A stretch of DNA of 64,000 bases from Atherinomorus stipes (GCA_023101725.1 JALJCO010001050.1:496001-560000), one strand, 5' to 3'; counted from the first letter of the stretch, positions 1 to 11,270 are shown. Numbers and translations are program-made. The notes: a model not told the origin generated them from the letters alone.

Positions 1-552
1 TAATTGGTCAACTTAAAAAACAACAACAAACAAACAGAGTAATTAACTAATGAGTCACTGATCAAATATGTCTTGAGCTACTAGTTTTATTAGCCTACCT
101 CAAAAAGCAATTTCAAAATCCCAAATATTTAAAAAATACAAGTACAATCAATGATGGTATCACCAAGCTTGACAGTCCTCCGTGAATGAATAAATTAAAC
201 AGAAGTATTTCTCTTGAACACATTGTTTTATTTTCTGGGTGGAGAGGGTGGTTTTGGAAGCAAATCAAACTTTTGAATCAAACTGTAAAGATCTACAAAC
301 AAAGATTTCCTGGGGGTGTGTTAAAGGTTAAAAAGAAAAAAGTGCAGGAGTCAGTTCATTCATGCTTCTCTCATTCATGCACTCATTCACGTTGGCTCTT
401 CTTTTCTTAATCCATTCACATATCCAGGCCAGCCACCTCTCAGTGACGTAGAGCCCACCCCACGTTTAATCGCTTTAGCTTCATCTATCTGCTCTGATGT
501 TCGAGACCGAGTGACATGCGACGCCGCGTGCACCCCCTCCTGTCGTTTGTGT

Positions 553-605
553 TGAAGCTCACACACAGGCACGTGCTTACGTGCGCACGCGCGCGTCACC
601 TGACT
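553..605. repeat. Alternating purine-pyrimidine, CpG-rich tract
   Basis: A GC-rich patch inside an AT-rich flank. Strict pyrimidine-purine alternation runs for about 19 bp (578-596), mostly CG and CA/TG steps. Such tracts can adopt Z-DNA, but that is inference. No gene start or CpG island of useful length is evident around it. Confidence 0.5.
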
Positions 606-916
606 GGAGGCACGCGCACTGGCACATGAGTGGCGATGCTGCATTCACTGTGGCCTTAAAAAAAAAAAAGAAAGAAAAAAAAAAGAAAGGAAGAATGAGA
701 CGAAAATATTTGGACTGCAGCGGCCAACGAGTTTCCTAAATTATACTTCTAGGGGCTAAAAACAGCTGCCTCGTGATGCTGTTTTCAGTGTTTTGATTGT
801 GTTTCAGTTAGGGTTGCCATGGCAGCTGAAATCTACTGTATAAACTGAACCAAAGAAATTATGGATGAAAAGACAAGTTGTTTCTGGAGCTTTCAAACCT
901 GGGATAAATAGAATAT

Positions 917-949
917 TTTAAATTTAATTTAATTTAATTTAATTTAATA
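917..949. repeat. AATTT pentanucleotide microsatellite
   Basis: About six tandem units of a TTTAA pentamer, directly visible. It sits in generally AT-rich sequence with no coding signal. Confidence 0.8.
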
Positions 950-1004
950 CAAAAGCCATATAAAAGAAAAAAAGAACTTTAAAAAGTTCATAGATATTAA
1001 TTAA

Positions 1005-1440
1005 ATTATATGAAAATACTTTATTAATCCCAATAATCCATTGTAATTGCAATAATAATAATTAAATTAATCAACTCCTTATTGTAGCATTATTGTGATT
1101 TATGCATCATGCATTTATTTTATGTTATAGTGAGTCAGTTCTGCCACATCTTCAGCCCCAGCTGATAACAAACTCAGTACACAGCAAAGCTCATAAAAAA
1201 AGACAAGAATCGTATTAAATTACTGTACATTGCAACACAATAAGCTAACCACTCAAGCTGAGTTAAAAGACAAAGAAAAATAATGTAGAGACTTAAAAAC
1301 AAGAAGTGAATTAGCCTGCCTGATGTGCAGCAGCAGATCATCCCACAGCTTTGGGGCGATGGCTGAAAATGCACGGTCGCCCTTAAGTTCCCCCCCGGTT
1401 TTGAGGACAACGAGCAGTCCAGCTCCACTTGACTAAACTT
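1005..1440 (-). mobile_element. Non-LTR retrotransposon 3'-tail-like remnant
   Basis: Positions 1008-1036 read, on the minus strand, like the 3' terminus of L2/Rex1-type teleost LINEs (a variant of the tail ending '...gggattaataaagtatttt'). Positions 1320-1430 resemble the untranslated region upstream of such tails, including the string 'cacggtcgccctt'. No reverse-transcriptase reading frame survives here. Assignment to a LINE is from memory of the family, not from a search, and the block between may be a second unrelated repeat. Confidence 0.4.
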
Positions 1441-1625
1441 GGTTTTGAGGGTTTTCCATCATGTAATACCATCTGGTACCACCTGGTACTTTTACAGCAT
1501 CTGCTTGGTTGAGTTTCCAGGCAAGTTGAGTAAAACTGCAAATATAACATCTGCAAGCCACTGATTGGCCAAGAAGTATCAGTGGATACGAAAGGAGCTG
1601 TTGTGGAAAAGTAAAGTATTACCAA
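1440..1625. mobile_element. Degenerate MITE-like repeat
   Basis: Contains 'ccatctggtaccacctggtac' followed by 'ggttgagtttccaggcaag', a combination I recognise from a widespread teleost MITE. Terminal inverted repeats and a target duplication are not recoverable, so only a remnant is claimed. Confidence 0.35.
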
Positions 1626-1999
1626 CAGACTGAATGAGTTGAGAATAAAAGAAGAGTAAACATCGCTTGCGAATGGAGAGCATCACACAGAAAGCAAGAT
1701 GCAGTCTGCAGAGACTCTGGCCCTGAAGAGGGAAAACATTGTTTTTTATCAAAGAAAGCTCAGACCTAGTGGGACCAGATGAGATGAACCCCCTAATACT
1801 GACATGTGCAAGCAGAGAAAATCATGCATGGCATGTAGGAGAAAGATTTTTGACACTGCAAAGGTCAAAGACACTCACAGTATGGTTGTAAGAAAATTTC
1901 TTCCACAGGAGCAACTTCTTCACCAGAACCTGGACAAACTCTCCTGTACTTTTCTAAAGTGTTTTGTCTTGCTGTCCTCCGTGTCCTTCTGATGTCCCC

Positions 2000-2690
2000 C
2001 ACAGTTGTCATGTTTGTATCACATGCTGACATCAAGAGATTTCCAGACCACTTTGCAAAGATCACCCCCACTCACACTGGGGTGATACTCAATTATAATG
2101 GAAATCAACATAAACCAAGTAAAGCAGAATTAAAAAGAGGCTTTAGATATTTTATAAGTTCTCTTCTCCTCATCAGACCTATCACATGCTTCCCTTAGAG
2201 TGTGATCAGTTGCAGTCTTTTTAATGCCCATACTGTATGTAAAATGCCGCAGAGGCTTGCAACCATACAGCTCTGACAGGATGGACTATTAAATGAAATA
2301 AAAATTAAATAAATGACAAATACTGCACTAATCCCAGAGGAAAATTACAATAAGGCTTTATATTGAAATTCATATTAAAATGAAGCTACATTCATGTCCA
2401 ACTGGCTTCAGGTTGCTTAGAACTGATACATTTGCTTCTATCCATTTTTTTTTATTTCAATTCTTTGCTTTCAGATTTAGCTCCTTTCTCTCTTTTCCTC
2501 ACAGATAACCTCATTTTTTGGGGGATTCACAAGTAATTGAGCTCTTCCTACTCTCCACTCTGGCTATAGCCATTTTCCTGTTTTTCCCATTTTTTCTTTT
2601 TCTAGAGAATATCTGGTCCTATATTGTAGTGTTTAATAGGGTGGTTTTCACGAATTTCTTGCTAAACACCACACTAATACAACAATAATA
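2000..2690. other. Non-coding AT-rich stretch, nothing recognised
   Basis: Contains several poly-T and poly-A runs and short chance reading frames only. No inverted repeat, microsatellite of note, or coding homology was seen. Confidence 0.5.
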
Positions 2691-2695
2691 CAACT

Positions 2696-2965
2696 AGAAA
2701 AGCACTCGGAGAGCGCAGACCTCCGCCAAGCAGCTCGACTCCCTTATTTTTGTGTGTTCCGGATCATAGTATCCGGAATTTTCTCTGGATCCAGATCAAC
2801 TTTTATAATATTGTAAGACTCATTAAGATCCTTTCTTGTAATTTTTTTACCAAACACTCGGACCATTTGTATGGAGTTGACAAAAATGCCAACCTAATAG
2901 GCCAGAAATTTGGCCTATTACACTCGCTTGTACAGTTAACTGTCTTTACTGGTCACTCTTAATCA
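2696..2965. mobile_element. RTE-like LINE tail fragment
   Basis: The string 'gagcgcagacctccgccaag' near the left end, followed by 'ctggatccagatcaac', is typical of repeats derived from RTE-type LINEs in fish. A related fragment lies at 58,470-58,645. No coding region is retained, so this is a non-functional remnant. Confidence 0.45.
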
Positions 2966-3299
2966 CAACAGCACAGTAATGCAACAAACGACAGACTTAG
3001 GAATTCCAGGCTATTAAGGTGAATGCTGGATGGAAGTGAGTGTGGTCTATAAACACAGAAATACAAAGCCATGAGGAACATTCGTTCAGCAAATAAACAC
3101 ATTCAAGTTATTAATTATTACTAATAAATCCCTTACAGATACAGGACTAGGATACAGATACAGGATGTAAACATGCATACAGTATGTGTTCAAGGCTAAC
3201 AGTTACAGTAACTTGCATGTAACAGGTCAGAAAGCTTAACTGATTGACTGCCAGACCTTTTCAAAGCAGAGCTCCATATTGCCAGGGTTTTTAAGCATT

Positions 3300-3660
3300 T
3301 CCACTGATTTTTGGGGGGGCACAGGATAGTGGGGGTTTTGTGTTGACACTGAATGTTCCAAAGGAAAGCTTAGACGCTCTTTTTTTTTAATCAGAAATAA
3401 ACTATTTGTTTCTAGCTTTTTTCATTCTTTAGTAATCTGAACATGGGTTTGTTGCAGCGAAAATGCCTTCTTTTGACTTTGGAGCTTTTTGAAGTAAAAA
3501 TTTGTAATAATGGTAACTAATAGTAACTAGTAACCCAGCAGTAGTTAACTTGACCTAACAAAATGGGTTACAGATTTAACCCAGCTGGATGGGTTACACA
3601 TTGAATTCAGATGCCGGGTTTAGTTAATAAAAAAAAAAGAAAAAATTCATATTACATTAT
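3300..3660. repeat. Interspersed repeat H, copy 1, plus GGGTTA-rich stretch
   Basis: The part around 3,365-3,470 shares an ordered set of short blocks with 19,595-19,710. The blocks are an 'agac..tctt' segment, a T-rich block, 'ttctttagtaatctg', then 'gttgcagc.aaaatg'. Positions 3,520-3,640 contain repeated AACCC/GGGTTA motifs in both orientations, suggestive of a separate small inverted-repeat element. Neither can be assigned to a class. Confidence 0.35.
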
Positions 3661-4019
3661 ACCATATTAATACCAAATGGGAAATTTTGTCACTGCATCT
3701 AACCCATTTCTAGATGACTAGAGAGCGTACTTACTTTAATATGCATAAGAGTAGAAACAGAGACAGAAAAATAGCCTGATAGCTGGTGACTAATGTTAGT
3801 TGTAGGGAGGGCGCAATACATATTTTTCCACATCTGATACCTGTAGAGCTACCTGGAGGATCGGACGACACAAATCTGATTCTTTTTGTCACTCTAAAAG
3901 TTGTTAATAATGATGTACAATTAAAACAAAAAAAACACCCCCACCCATGGGAAATCTTACCAGTGCTGGAGTTTTGTATGACTGCTGTGGCTTTATAAAA
4001 ACTTGAATCTCTTTGGCTT

Positions 4020-4432
4020 CTTACATTTGAGGACGAGGTGGCAGCGGTGGAGGAGAGTGGCTCGAGAGTTGGAGGGCGGTCGCAGACCTGATGAGGAGGC
4101 CTATGGCCGGAGGCACGGCCATTATGGACCCGGGACGGAACCAAGACAGCCGAGAAAGCCCAGAGAGAGAGACGTCAACCACCACAAGCCTTTTAGCCCT
4201 TTTAGCCCATTTTAGACTTTCTTTTAGTAGTTTTAGTTACTTTTATTTCAGTACTTTTTATTCAGACACTTTTTAGGTTATTTATTTTATTACTTCAGTA
4301 TTTTTATTTATTTTATTTCTTTAACAAAATTTTTATTGTTTTCACTACTACCTGCTGGCGATGGCCTCTCTTTTTTCCCCTTATCTAGCAGTCGCCGGTA
4401 TCAGAAAAGAACCACCCGTGACGTGTACTTAC
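4020..4432. mobile_element. Repeat family D, copy 1 (LTR-like end)
   Basis: Shares with 30,950-31,272 a T-rich block with 'ttaacaaaatttttat', then 'ctgctggcgatggcctc', a CCCC-rich run, 'gtcgcc' and 'aaagaacc', closing in a GTGAC motif. On the minus strand this would begin near TGTCAC, as many Gypsy LTRs do, but no paired end or target duplication was found. The class is therefore inference. Small open frames here are incidental. Confidence 0.4.
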
Positions 4433-4984
4433 GCGCTCGTTGACTCGTGAAATGTCATCACCTGTTGTCCAAGTCATGTTCCATTTCAAAGTTAGCTTCC
4501 CGGCAAGTACGCTGAAAATCCATGGCTGAGAACTTCCTCTGCCCATTTTACCGAGCAGCATCAGAGGAGACTTGTGCGTACTTGGCCACATATAAATCCC
4601 AGCATGCACCTCACACACGCAGCATTTGGCAGTCTCTGCCTCCAACAGCCAAACCTGAGCAATCATTTCAATGTATTACTGTTGTTGTTAGCCTTTTATC
4701 TGCAGCTCTTTCTCCCGCTTTCCTCTCACAGCTGTTTTTGATCACATAATTATGATTAACTCACCTGATTGCCCGTTTGGATTAATATGCATATGAATTT
4801 GAAATAAATATAATTTACATGTTGGAAACAAAATCATCCACTCAGATTGTTTAGCAGCAGTTATTTTGATTGTTTTTATTTGTTTCAGTACAATTACTAC
4901 ATCTTCACAACAATAAATAACCAACAGATGTAGAATAATAGAATATCATTATTTTCATGTTGACAGGCAGCTCTGCACTACTGT

Positions 4985-5235
4985 GCACCACAGATGGTGA
5001 TGTCACAAGTTTGGATCGTCCCGATCCATGAAGTAGGTGGAGTCTGTACTTGTGAACTCCACAACTGCAGACTTCCAGTCCATACCCACAAGTCTGTACT
5101 CACATGTACACGAGTATGAAGTACGCAAACTAGGAATTGAGAAACGGCCATTGAGTTTTGAAAATAGCCCCACCCCCTCTAACAGGAACATACCCAACTC
5201 AATTAGAAGGTCCCACCTGCAGCTTGCAGGATGAG
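4985..5235. repeat. Probable MITE-derived sequence
   Basis: Contains local short inverted motifs around GGATCGTCCCGATCC (4,993-5,027) and repeated 'gtctgtact' units (5,043 and 5,092). It resembles teleost MITE sequence, but no boundaries can be drawn. Confidence 0.25.
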
Positions 5236-5254
5236 GCAGAGACGGATATTAGGC

Positions 5255-5870
5255 GGGTTTGGACGTCCGCCTTTCATATAATGGAGTTCACTGGAAACAA
5301 AAATGTCCATAAAAGTCCTCAAAACCTTGTCAATATTCCTCCATACTGCTCGTCAAATGTAATCCAAGTGTCCTGAGTGGGTAGCATCCATAATTTACTC
5401 GAAACAACGTCATTTATTGTATTTCTATAGCCTAAACTGTAGTACATCTTACTTCCCCGAAGCGCGCTAATGCAAGTTCACGACGCTACAGCAGCTGCAG
5501 CGTTCAGCGCCTACTCTGCTGATAATACAAGTGTAGAAGAAGAAATTTGCTGTTTACAAATGTTAAGAGCGAACGAGCTGCGGACAAACCAGGACAAACA
5601 CAACAGGGGCTTGCTAGTGATATAAAATAAAGAAAGAAAGAGAATTTGCAATCTCGTCTGCTGCAGCTTCCGTAGTGTCGTGAACTCGCATGATCGTGCA
5701 TCGTTGGAGTAAGATGCAGTACTGTTTAGACTATAAAAATATATTAAATACTGTCGTTTAGAGAAAAATTATGGACGCTACCCACTCAGCACACTTGGAT
5801 TACATTTGACGAGCAGTATGGAGGAATATTGGCAAGTTTTTGAGGACTTTTACGGACGTTTTTGTTTATT
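5255..5870. mobile_element. Inverted-repeat MITE, family B, copy 1 (end-truncated)
   Basis: The left arm (about 5,270-5,395) and right arm (about 5,770-5,865) are inverted copies of each other. Both contain 'cgtcaaatgtaatccaagtg' or its complement, the ACTCAG/CTGAGT block and the 'tccataaaagtcc' block. The interior matches the complete copy at 7,381-8,785, including 'gttcagcgcctactctg' and 'agcgaacgagctgcgg'. The terminal TTAA and outermost inverted repeat of the second copy are missing. No transposase is encoded, so it is non-autonomous. Confidence 0.75.
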
Positions 5871-6289
5871 GTTTATTATTGTTTGATTTGTTCACAGAAT
5901 TTACAAATACATTCTCAGTCATTGTAATGTAATGCTGTAGTAAAAACCACTTGCTCTGTAATGCCACTATGGCAAATATGAATCCAAAAATGTCATGTAC
6001 AGTATAAAATGTACCCTTAACAATAAAAAAGTAAAGAAAATTGTTCATTTTTCCTGCCTTCATGATGCTAATCCGTGTTGTATCATTGGAAAGTCTGAAG
6101 ATGAGGTAGAACAATGAGGTATAACTTGTAAGGATGGTGCCTCTGTGAAATGAAAGACACAATAAATGTGTGGTTTGTGCCTAATTTTCTTGGTGGACTA
6201 GATGGTTTGACTCTCCCACAGTAATTAGGAAATGTATTACTTAAACTCACTGAGGATTTTACAGGGGCTTCAGTAGTGTGTGGAAGATC

Positions 6290-6572
6290 CATACTTAGCT
6301 GCAACAGCTTGGTATCTCCCCATCATGCTGGTCACCAGTCTGGTCACATTTAGCTGTTGGATGGCATCCCATTCCTCAACTAGGAGTTGTTGAAGGTCAA
6401 CCAGTGTGGTTGTTTTGGTCACTCTAGCGCATATGACCCACCTAAGCTGATTTCACTGGTGTTCCATTGGGTTGAGGTCTGGCTCCACAGCAGGTCATTA
6501 TGTCCTCTCCACTCCCAAATTCTGGAGGTACTCTGTGATGATCCTGGCTATGAAGGGGAAAACCTTGTCATT
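6290..6572 (-). pseudogene. Tc1/mariner transposase C-terminal fragment (decayed)
   Basis: On the minus strand, 6,445-6,500 encodes a version of the DDE-transposase motif SPDLNPIEHLW, here reading roughly PDLNPMEH. Downstream, near 6,295-6,345, comes a segment reading TRLVTSMMGRYQAV, as expected for the tail of Tc1-family transposases. Frameshifts and stops interrupt it, and the N-terminal DNA-binding part and first catalytic residues are absent. In intact elements the enzyme cuts and pastes at TA sites; this fragment cannot. Terminal repeats were not found. Confidence 0.75.
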
Positions 6573-6832
6573 CTAAGGCTGTGGTTCCCAACCTAATCTC
6601 CCCGAGGACCCCATTCATGCAACTACCAAAAAGCTGTTTACCCCCCACCACCCAATGTTAAAACTATGCTTGGTTTTATACTTTCATTAGCTGCTTCTCA
6701 CCATAAATGATGCATTCTGGCTGACTCTTTTCCTTTGATAAAACCACAGTTAAGGAAACACTAAGCATTATTTTTTTTATTTATTTCAAATGTGGACATA
6801 TCATCTGCATTGTGGCATTTTTCAGACATCTC

Positions 6833-7200
6833 TTAAAAGGACTAGAGGCAAGATTAAGAAACGAAAGTCGTGACTGGTGCTTCAGGTAACTGCAGCCACG
6901 AGCCAAGCCGTCATGGGAGTGTGCACAAACTAAAGCTATAATGTTGTTTACTATGCTTTTTCTTCGTAGTTACACTTTTTAGTGTCTTTCAGTTGATCTG
7001 GATCGTTTGCTGATGGCAGAAGAATCCATAACTATCGCTTACAGTGTTTGAATTTACCGCAACCGTCTTCTTCCTGTATCAAAACTGCGGATGCAGCGTC
7101 ATTTGACGTCACGTCCGCAGGGCAGCGCAGGAAATTGGGACACCAAATTGCAGCGCATTTTGCAGCACACAGCCTGGTTAAGGCAACGGAGAGAGATGTG
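6833..7200 (+). mobile_element. TTAA-type MITE, family G, copy 1 (truncated)
   Basis: About 365 bp match the inverted complement of 32,450-32,815 almost block by block. Shared blocks are 'aggcaagattaagaaac', 'gatctggatcgtttgctgat', 'cagtgtttgaatttaccgc' and 'catttgacgtcacgtccgca'. The outer end reads TTAAAAGGACT here and TTAAAGGGACT in the other copy, consistent with a TTAA insertion site. The remaining half of the element, present at 32.0-32.4 kb, is absent. Confidence 0.7.
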
Positions 7201-7380
7201 GGTGGAAACGTTATTTTTGGTATTTAGCGCTTCATCACCCATTAGTGTTAAAAAAAATGGACATGCATGTTTGAGTTTTTTTAAATTCCTGCCTCTTAGT
7301 CCCTTTCATAATGAAATGATGGAAACTGTTTTCAGTGGAGATGTTCGAAATCATCAGTGTACAGATATTATCGGCATTAA

Positions 7381-8785
7381 AGGAATAGTACACTGTGGAG
7401 CACTTTTTTAATATCTCAAATGCAGCCGGACATTGGACAGGTTGTCGTTTTCCTCCAACTTTCATATAATGGAGTTCACTGGTGACTGAACCAAAAAGGT
7501 CCATAAAAGTCCACAAAAACTTGGCAATATTCTTCCATACTGCTCATCCAATGTAATCCAAGTGTCCTGAGTGGGTTGCGTCCATAGTTTACTCGAAACG
7601 ACATCATTTAGTATATTTCTATATTCTTAACAATAGAACATTACACTTTCAATTTGCGAGTTCACGACACTACCGAAGCCGCCGGCGTTCAGCGCCTACT
7701 CTGCCAATAATGCAAGCGTATAAGAAGAAGTTGGCTGTTTACATTGTGCTAAGAGCGAACGAGCTGCGGATAAACCGGGATAAACACAAGAGGGGTTGGC
7801 TATTGATTGAAAAAAAGAAAGAAAGAAAAAGAGAACGCGCGATCTCGTCTGCAGCTAGATGTAGTACTGTTTAAGCTATAAAAGTACTAAATGATGTTGT
7901 TTTTGGTTAATTATGGACACTACCCACTCAGGACACTTGGATTACATTGGACGAGCAGTATGAAATGAATGAATTAAAATGAAAAATACTTTATACATCC
8001 CAGAAGGGAAATTCAGTGTAGTAAAAAGCTCACTTTTTTTTTTTAAAACAATATCACACTTATATGAAATGATAATATAACAATAATAAGTCAGTCAGTC
8101 TTGTTCTTTAGGGTGATGCTGCTGGCAGGAATGAATTTCTGTATCTCTCCGTCCTACAGCAAACCTGACGCAGCGTCCCACTAAACACACTCTGTTTATT
8201 CTTCACCGTGTTGTGGAGAGGGTGGGAAGACTCCTCCATCATCTTCATCAGCTTGTGCAGCATTCTTTTCTGAACGATCAGCTCCAGCGGCTCCAGAGTT
8301 ATCCCCAGCACAGAACCAGCTTTCTTGATCAGCTTGTTGAGTTTCTTCAAGTCTCTGGTTCTGATGCTGCTTCCCCAGCAGATGCCTCAAAGCTAATTGC
8401 ACTTTCCACAACAGACTTGTAGAAGATCTGCAACATCTTGGTGCAGACGTTGAATGATCTCAGCTTCCTTAAGAAGTAGAGTCTGCTCTGACCTTTCTTG
8501 TAGATGTAGTCAGTGTTGCATTTCCAGTCGAGTCTGTTGTCCAGCTGAACTCCAAGGTATTTGTAATTATGGAGGAGTGAAGGAATATTACCAAGATTTT
8601 GTGGACTTTTATGGACCGTTTTGGTTTAGTTGCCAGTGAACTCCATTATATGAAAATTGGGGGAAAACGAAAACCTGTCCGATCTCCGGCTGCATTTGAG
8701 ATATTAAAAAAGTGCTCCAGAGTCTTGCTCAGCATGAGGGTGAGTAGAAAATGAGCGCACATCATTCTGTGGGTGTACTATTCCT
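7381..8785. mobile_element. Inverted-repeat MITE, family B, copy 2 (full, interrupted)
   Basis: Bounded by TTAA at 7,377-7,380 and TTAA at 8,786-8,789, with ends AAGGAATAGTACAC and its inverted counterpart GGTGTACTATTCCTT. The two arms are long and carry the blocks listed for copy 1. A LINE fragment is inserted in the right arm at about 7,962-8,572. Removing it leaves about 0.8 kb, roughly the length expected from copy 1 plus its lost ends. TTAA duplication is the hallmark of piggyBac-type transposition, so this is a likely piggyBac-mobilised MITE. Confidence 0.75.
7962..8572 (-). pseudogene. 5'-truncated L2/Rex1-like LINE with reverse-transcriptase tail
   Basis: Read on the minus strand, about 8,571-8,400 encodes the end of a LINE polymerase, including the motifs YKYLGVQLDNRLDW and KKGQSRLYFLRKL. 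After a frameshift the C-terminus continues at 8,350-8,108 with TERYRNSFLPAAS, a recognisable terminal motif of teleost L2/Rex1-group LINEs. The 3' end at about 8,030-7,965 has the familiar 'aatttcccttctgggatgta' tail. The fragment lacks the endonuclease and most of the polymerase and is frameshifted. It sits inside family B copy 2, so it inserted after that MITE. Confidence 0.8.
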
Positions 8786-8970
8786 TTAAAATGTGATATA
8801 AGAAAATATCTGTATAGGTTTTTCAGACTGATATTGTTACTAATGAACTCTCACGATAAATCCTGTTCCGTTGCAAAATCCCACGAGGCCTTGTTCCATT
8901 AGGAGCAGTCCAGCATGTAGAAAAGTCTGTTTTTCCAAAACTTCATTTCCCAGCATTCCTTTCAGTTTAA

Positions 8971-9634
8971 AGGTTGAATATGGAAAATTTTTATTAAAAA
9001 CTATATTTAAAAAAAAATAATACCTCCACAGGTCGTTTGGGGGGGGGGGGGGGGGGGTACAGAATGAAAGTAAATTTCCTAGAAAAATTATATTTAGCCT
9101 AAGAATAATTAATACATTTTTACGGATTCGGTAATGGCATTATATTTATGTCTATAAGCCAATACACGCCCCCATTGCGGGTTGCCAAATACGATCTCTG
9201 TGTGGCAACAATATGTTGGGCACAGTTAGGCTGGTACAGTGGGAAAGATGGCGAGTGAAGCAGCTTCTTCAGGGCCCTGGAGATGTTGTTGTCTGTTTCT
9301 GAGGAGGAATGACTTGAGAAGAGCAAAACCTGGAGTAAATTTAGGTGAAGACTTCACTAAATGGACCCACATAAACATTTTCCACGGCGACAAAACCCGG
9401 AAATGGCGACTTTTCTCCTGGATTGGTGAGCTAGCTTGTTTGCTAACATGGCTAACGTTAGCTGTCAGTTATAAACTCCTCTGCGTTACTTGTTAGACAT
9501 GCTGCAGACTGTTGGTCACTTGCATATCGGCAGCGAGCCTGGCATCCCAGTGGCTGGAGTTGTTTTTCTGCCGTTGCAACTACAACCTAGACACACGTGA
9601 TGTTGCTGTTCTGTCCGTATTCCATATTCAACCT
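8971..9634 (+). mobile_element. TTAA MITE, family A, copy 1
   Basis: Starts AGGTTGAATATGGAA after TTAA (8,967-8,970) and ends with TTCCATATTCAACCT before TTAC, a decayed TTAA. The 664 bp interior aligns throughout with 25,732-26,437 and with the inverted host at 10,087-14,922. A 70-codon open stretch from the ATG at 9,248 contains GVNLGEDFTKW, discussed in the findings. A run of 19 G at 9,039-9,057 occupies the family's internal simple-repeat site. No transposase is present. Confidence 0.8.
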
Positions 9635-9711
9635 TTACATTGTTGGTTAAGTTACCAAGTTGTCAGAAACATTATAATTAGCCACATGTTGGCTAATACC
9701 TGCTAGTATCC

Positions 9712-9946
9712 GATATCTGGCAGCCAGATGTCCAAAATGAACTCCCTTTGGCTGAGTTAAGGCTATTTTGGGATCTTTGCTCTCAGAGCAGAATATAGTT
9801 GTATCTCTCAAAATATGAGAGGTACAGCTTCACAGTTGTCTGCATAGATCAGTATCAGATGATATTGGAAATTAAGAGTTGGACAATATCCATATGTTGG
9901 ATATATGAAAAAAAAAAAAAAAAAAGCCAATATTGAACATCCCTAG
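9712..9946. mobile_element. Possible hAT-like remnant with 8-bp duplication
   Basis: The 8 bp TAGTATCC occurs at both 9,704-9,711 and 9,947-9,954. The right end reads GAACATCCCTAG, the complement of the TAGGGATGTTC-type hAT terminus, preceded by a run of 17 A. The left end has no matching inverted repeat, so either it was lost or the duplication is coincidental. Confidence 0.35.
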
Positions 9947-10253
9947 TAGTATCCCAGGCTTCTAAAACACTGCTTCCATGTGAATAAAACACCCACATGA
10001 TTTAAAAAAGAAAGAATGAAAAAAAAAAAAAAAAACCTTAAGCAAATACACCAACTCAACTTTGTGTGAACATGGCCTTGCCTTAAAGGTTAAATATGGA
10101 ACATGGACAGAACAGCAACATCACGTGGGTCTACGTTGTAGTTGCAATAGCAGAAAAACAACTCCAGCCATTTGGTTGCCAGGCTCGCTGCCAAAACGGC
10201 AAGTGACCAACTGCCTGCAACATGTTCAACAAGTAATGCAGAGGAGTTTACAG

Positions 10254-10653
10254 TAGGGCTGGACACTTAATCGAATTTTAATCGTGATTTCAATTTTGCC
10301 TTTTCACAATCATAAAAACACTGTAATCGAAGAAAAACAATTAATCCCGAAGTAAACATACTGGTGGAGTTATAGGAAGCAAACTGCAGGGAGTATAGAA
10401 CAGGAAAGCATGTAGACTGAGTATTCATTTTTATTGCTATTATTATCTTAAATAATATTCTTATTTTACTCCTTTTACTTGTTTCTTACTTATTTCCGGT
10501 TTCATTTTTTTTAAAGTTATATTTTAAGTTGAGTTTTAGTGGTACAATAAACACTTTTTAGAAAATCAATGAATAATTGTGTATATTAATCGTGATTTCA
10601 ATATCAGTCAAAATAATCGTGATTATAATTTTTTCCATAATCGTCCAGCCCTA
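10254..10653. mobile_element. Non-autonomous hAT, 400 bp
   Basis: Inverted ends TAGGGCTGGAC and GTCCAGCCCTA, flanked by the perfect 8-bp duplication GTTTACAG (10,246-10,253 and 10,654-10,661). The interior carries repeated AATCG/CGATT motifs common in Charlie-like hAT MITEs. It lies within family A copy 2, whose empty site is visible in the other two copies. No transposase. Confidence 0.9.
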
Positions 10654-10946
10654 GTTTACAGTATAACTGACAGCTGACGTTAGCCATGTTAGCAAACAAG
10701 TTAGCTTACCAATCCAGGAGAAAAGTCGCCATTTCCGCGTTTCGATGCCGTGGAAAACGTTTATGTGGGTCCATCTAGTGTAGTGTAGTCTTCACCTAAA
10801 CTGACTACAGTTTTTGCTATTTATAGGTCACTCCTCTTCTGAGACGGATAACAATATCTCCAGGCAGGGCCGGCTCTGGCCACTTTGGTGCCCCAGGCGA
10901 GGTTATAGTTTGGTGCCCCCCTGTCCTGGCGTTAATGATTCCTGAT

Positions 10947-11135
10947 CAGGGGTGTCCAGTTCTGGTCCTCGAGGGCCACAATCCTGCAGGTTTTCTATGC
11001 GTTCTGGCTCCAACACACCTGACTCCAATTACCAAGAACTTCATAGGCTGTTGGATCCATTCAGTATCAGTCAGGTGTGTTGAAGCAGAGAAAAAAGTGA
11101 CAGCAGCCCTCAAGGACCCCCTCTGGACCCCCCTG
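10947..11135. mobile_element. Palindromic hAT-like MITE
   Basis: Begins CAGGGGTGTCCAG and ends CTGGACCCCCCTG. Inverted arms include 'cctcgagggcc' and 'gccctcaagg', and AACACACCTGA versus TCAGGTGTGTT. This is a common teleost MITE type. The flanks TTCCTGAT and TTTTAGAT agree at 5 of 8 positions, so the duplication is decayed or absent. A related pair lies at 23.05-23.44 kb. Confidence 0.7.
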
Positions 11136-11270
11136 TTTTAGATGAACAGAGCAGGATGAGCTGCATGTGTCTGATGTGAAGATTGTTGCAGAGTTGTGAT
11201 TCTCTGGTAGGATTACATCATTGTGTCTGGATTTGGTCTCACTGAAACACAACTGCTGCTGTAATAATGA

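Noticed and set aside
11136..11143. 8-bp duplication for the palindromic MITE at 10,947-11,135
   Set aside because: The flanks agree at only 5 of 8 positions, so I did not count it as evidence for the insertion.
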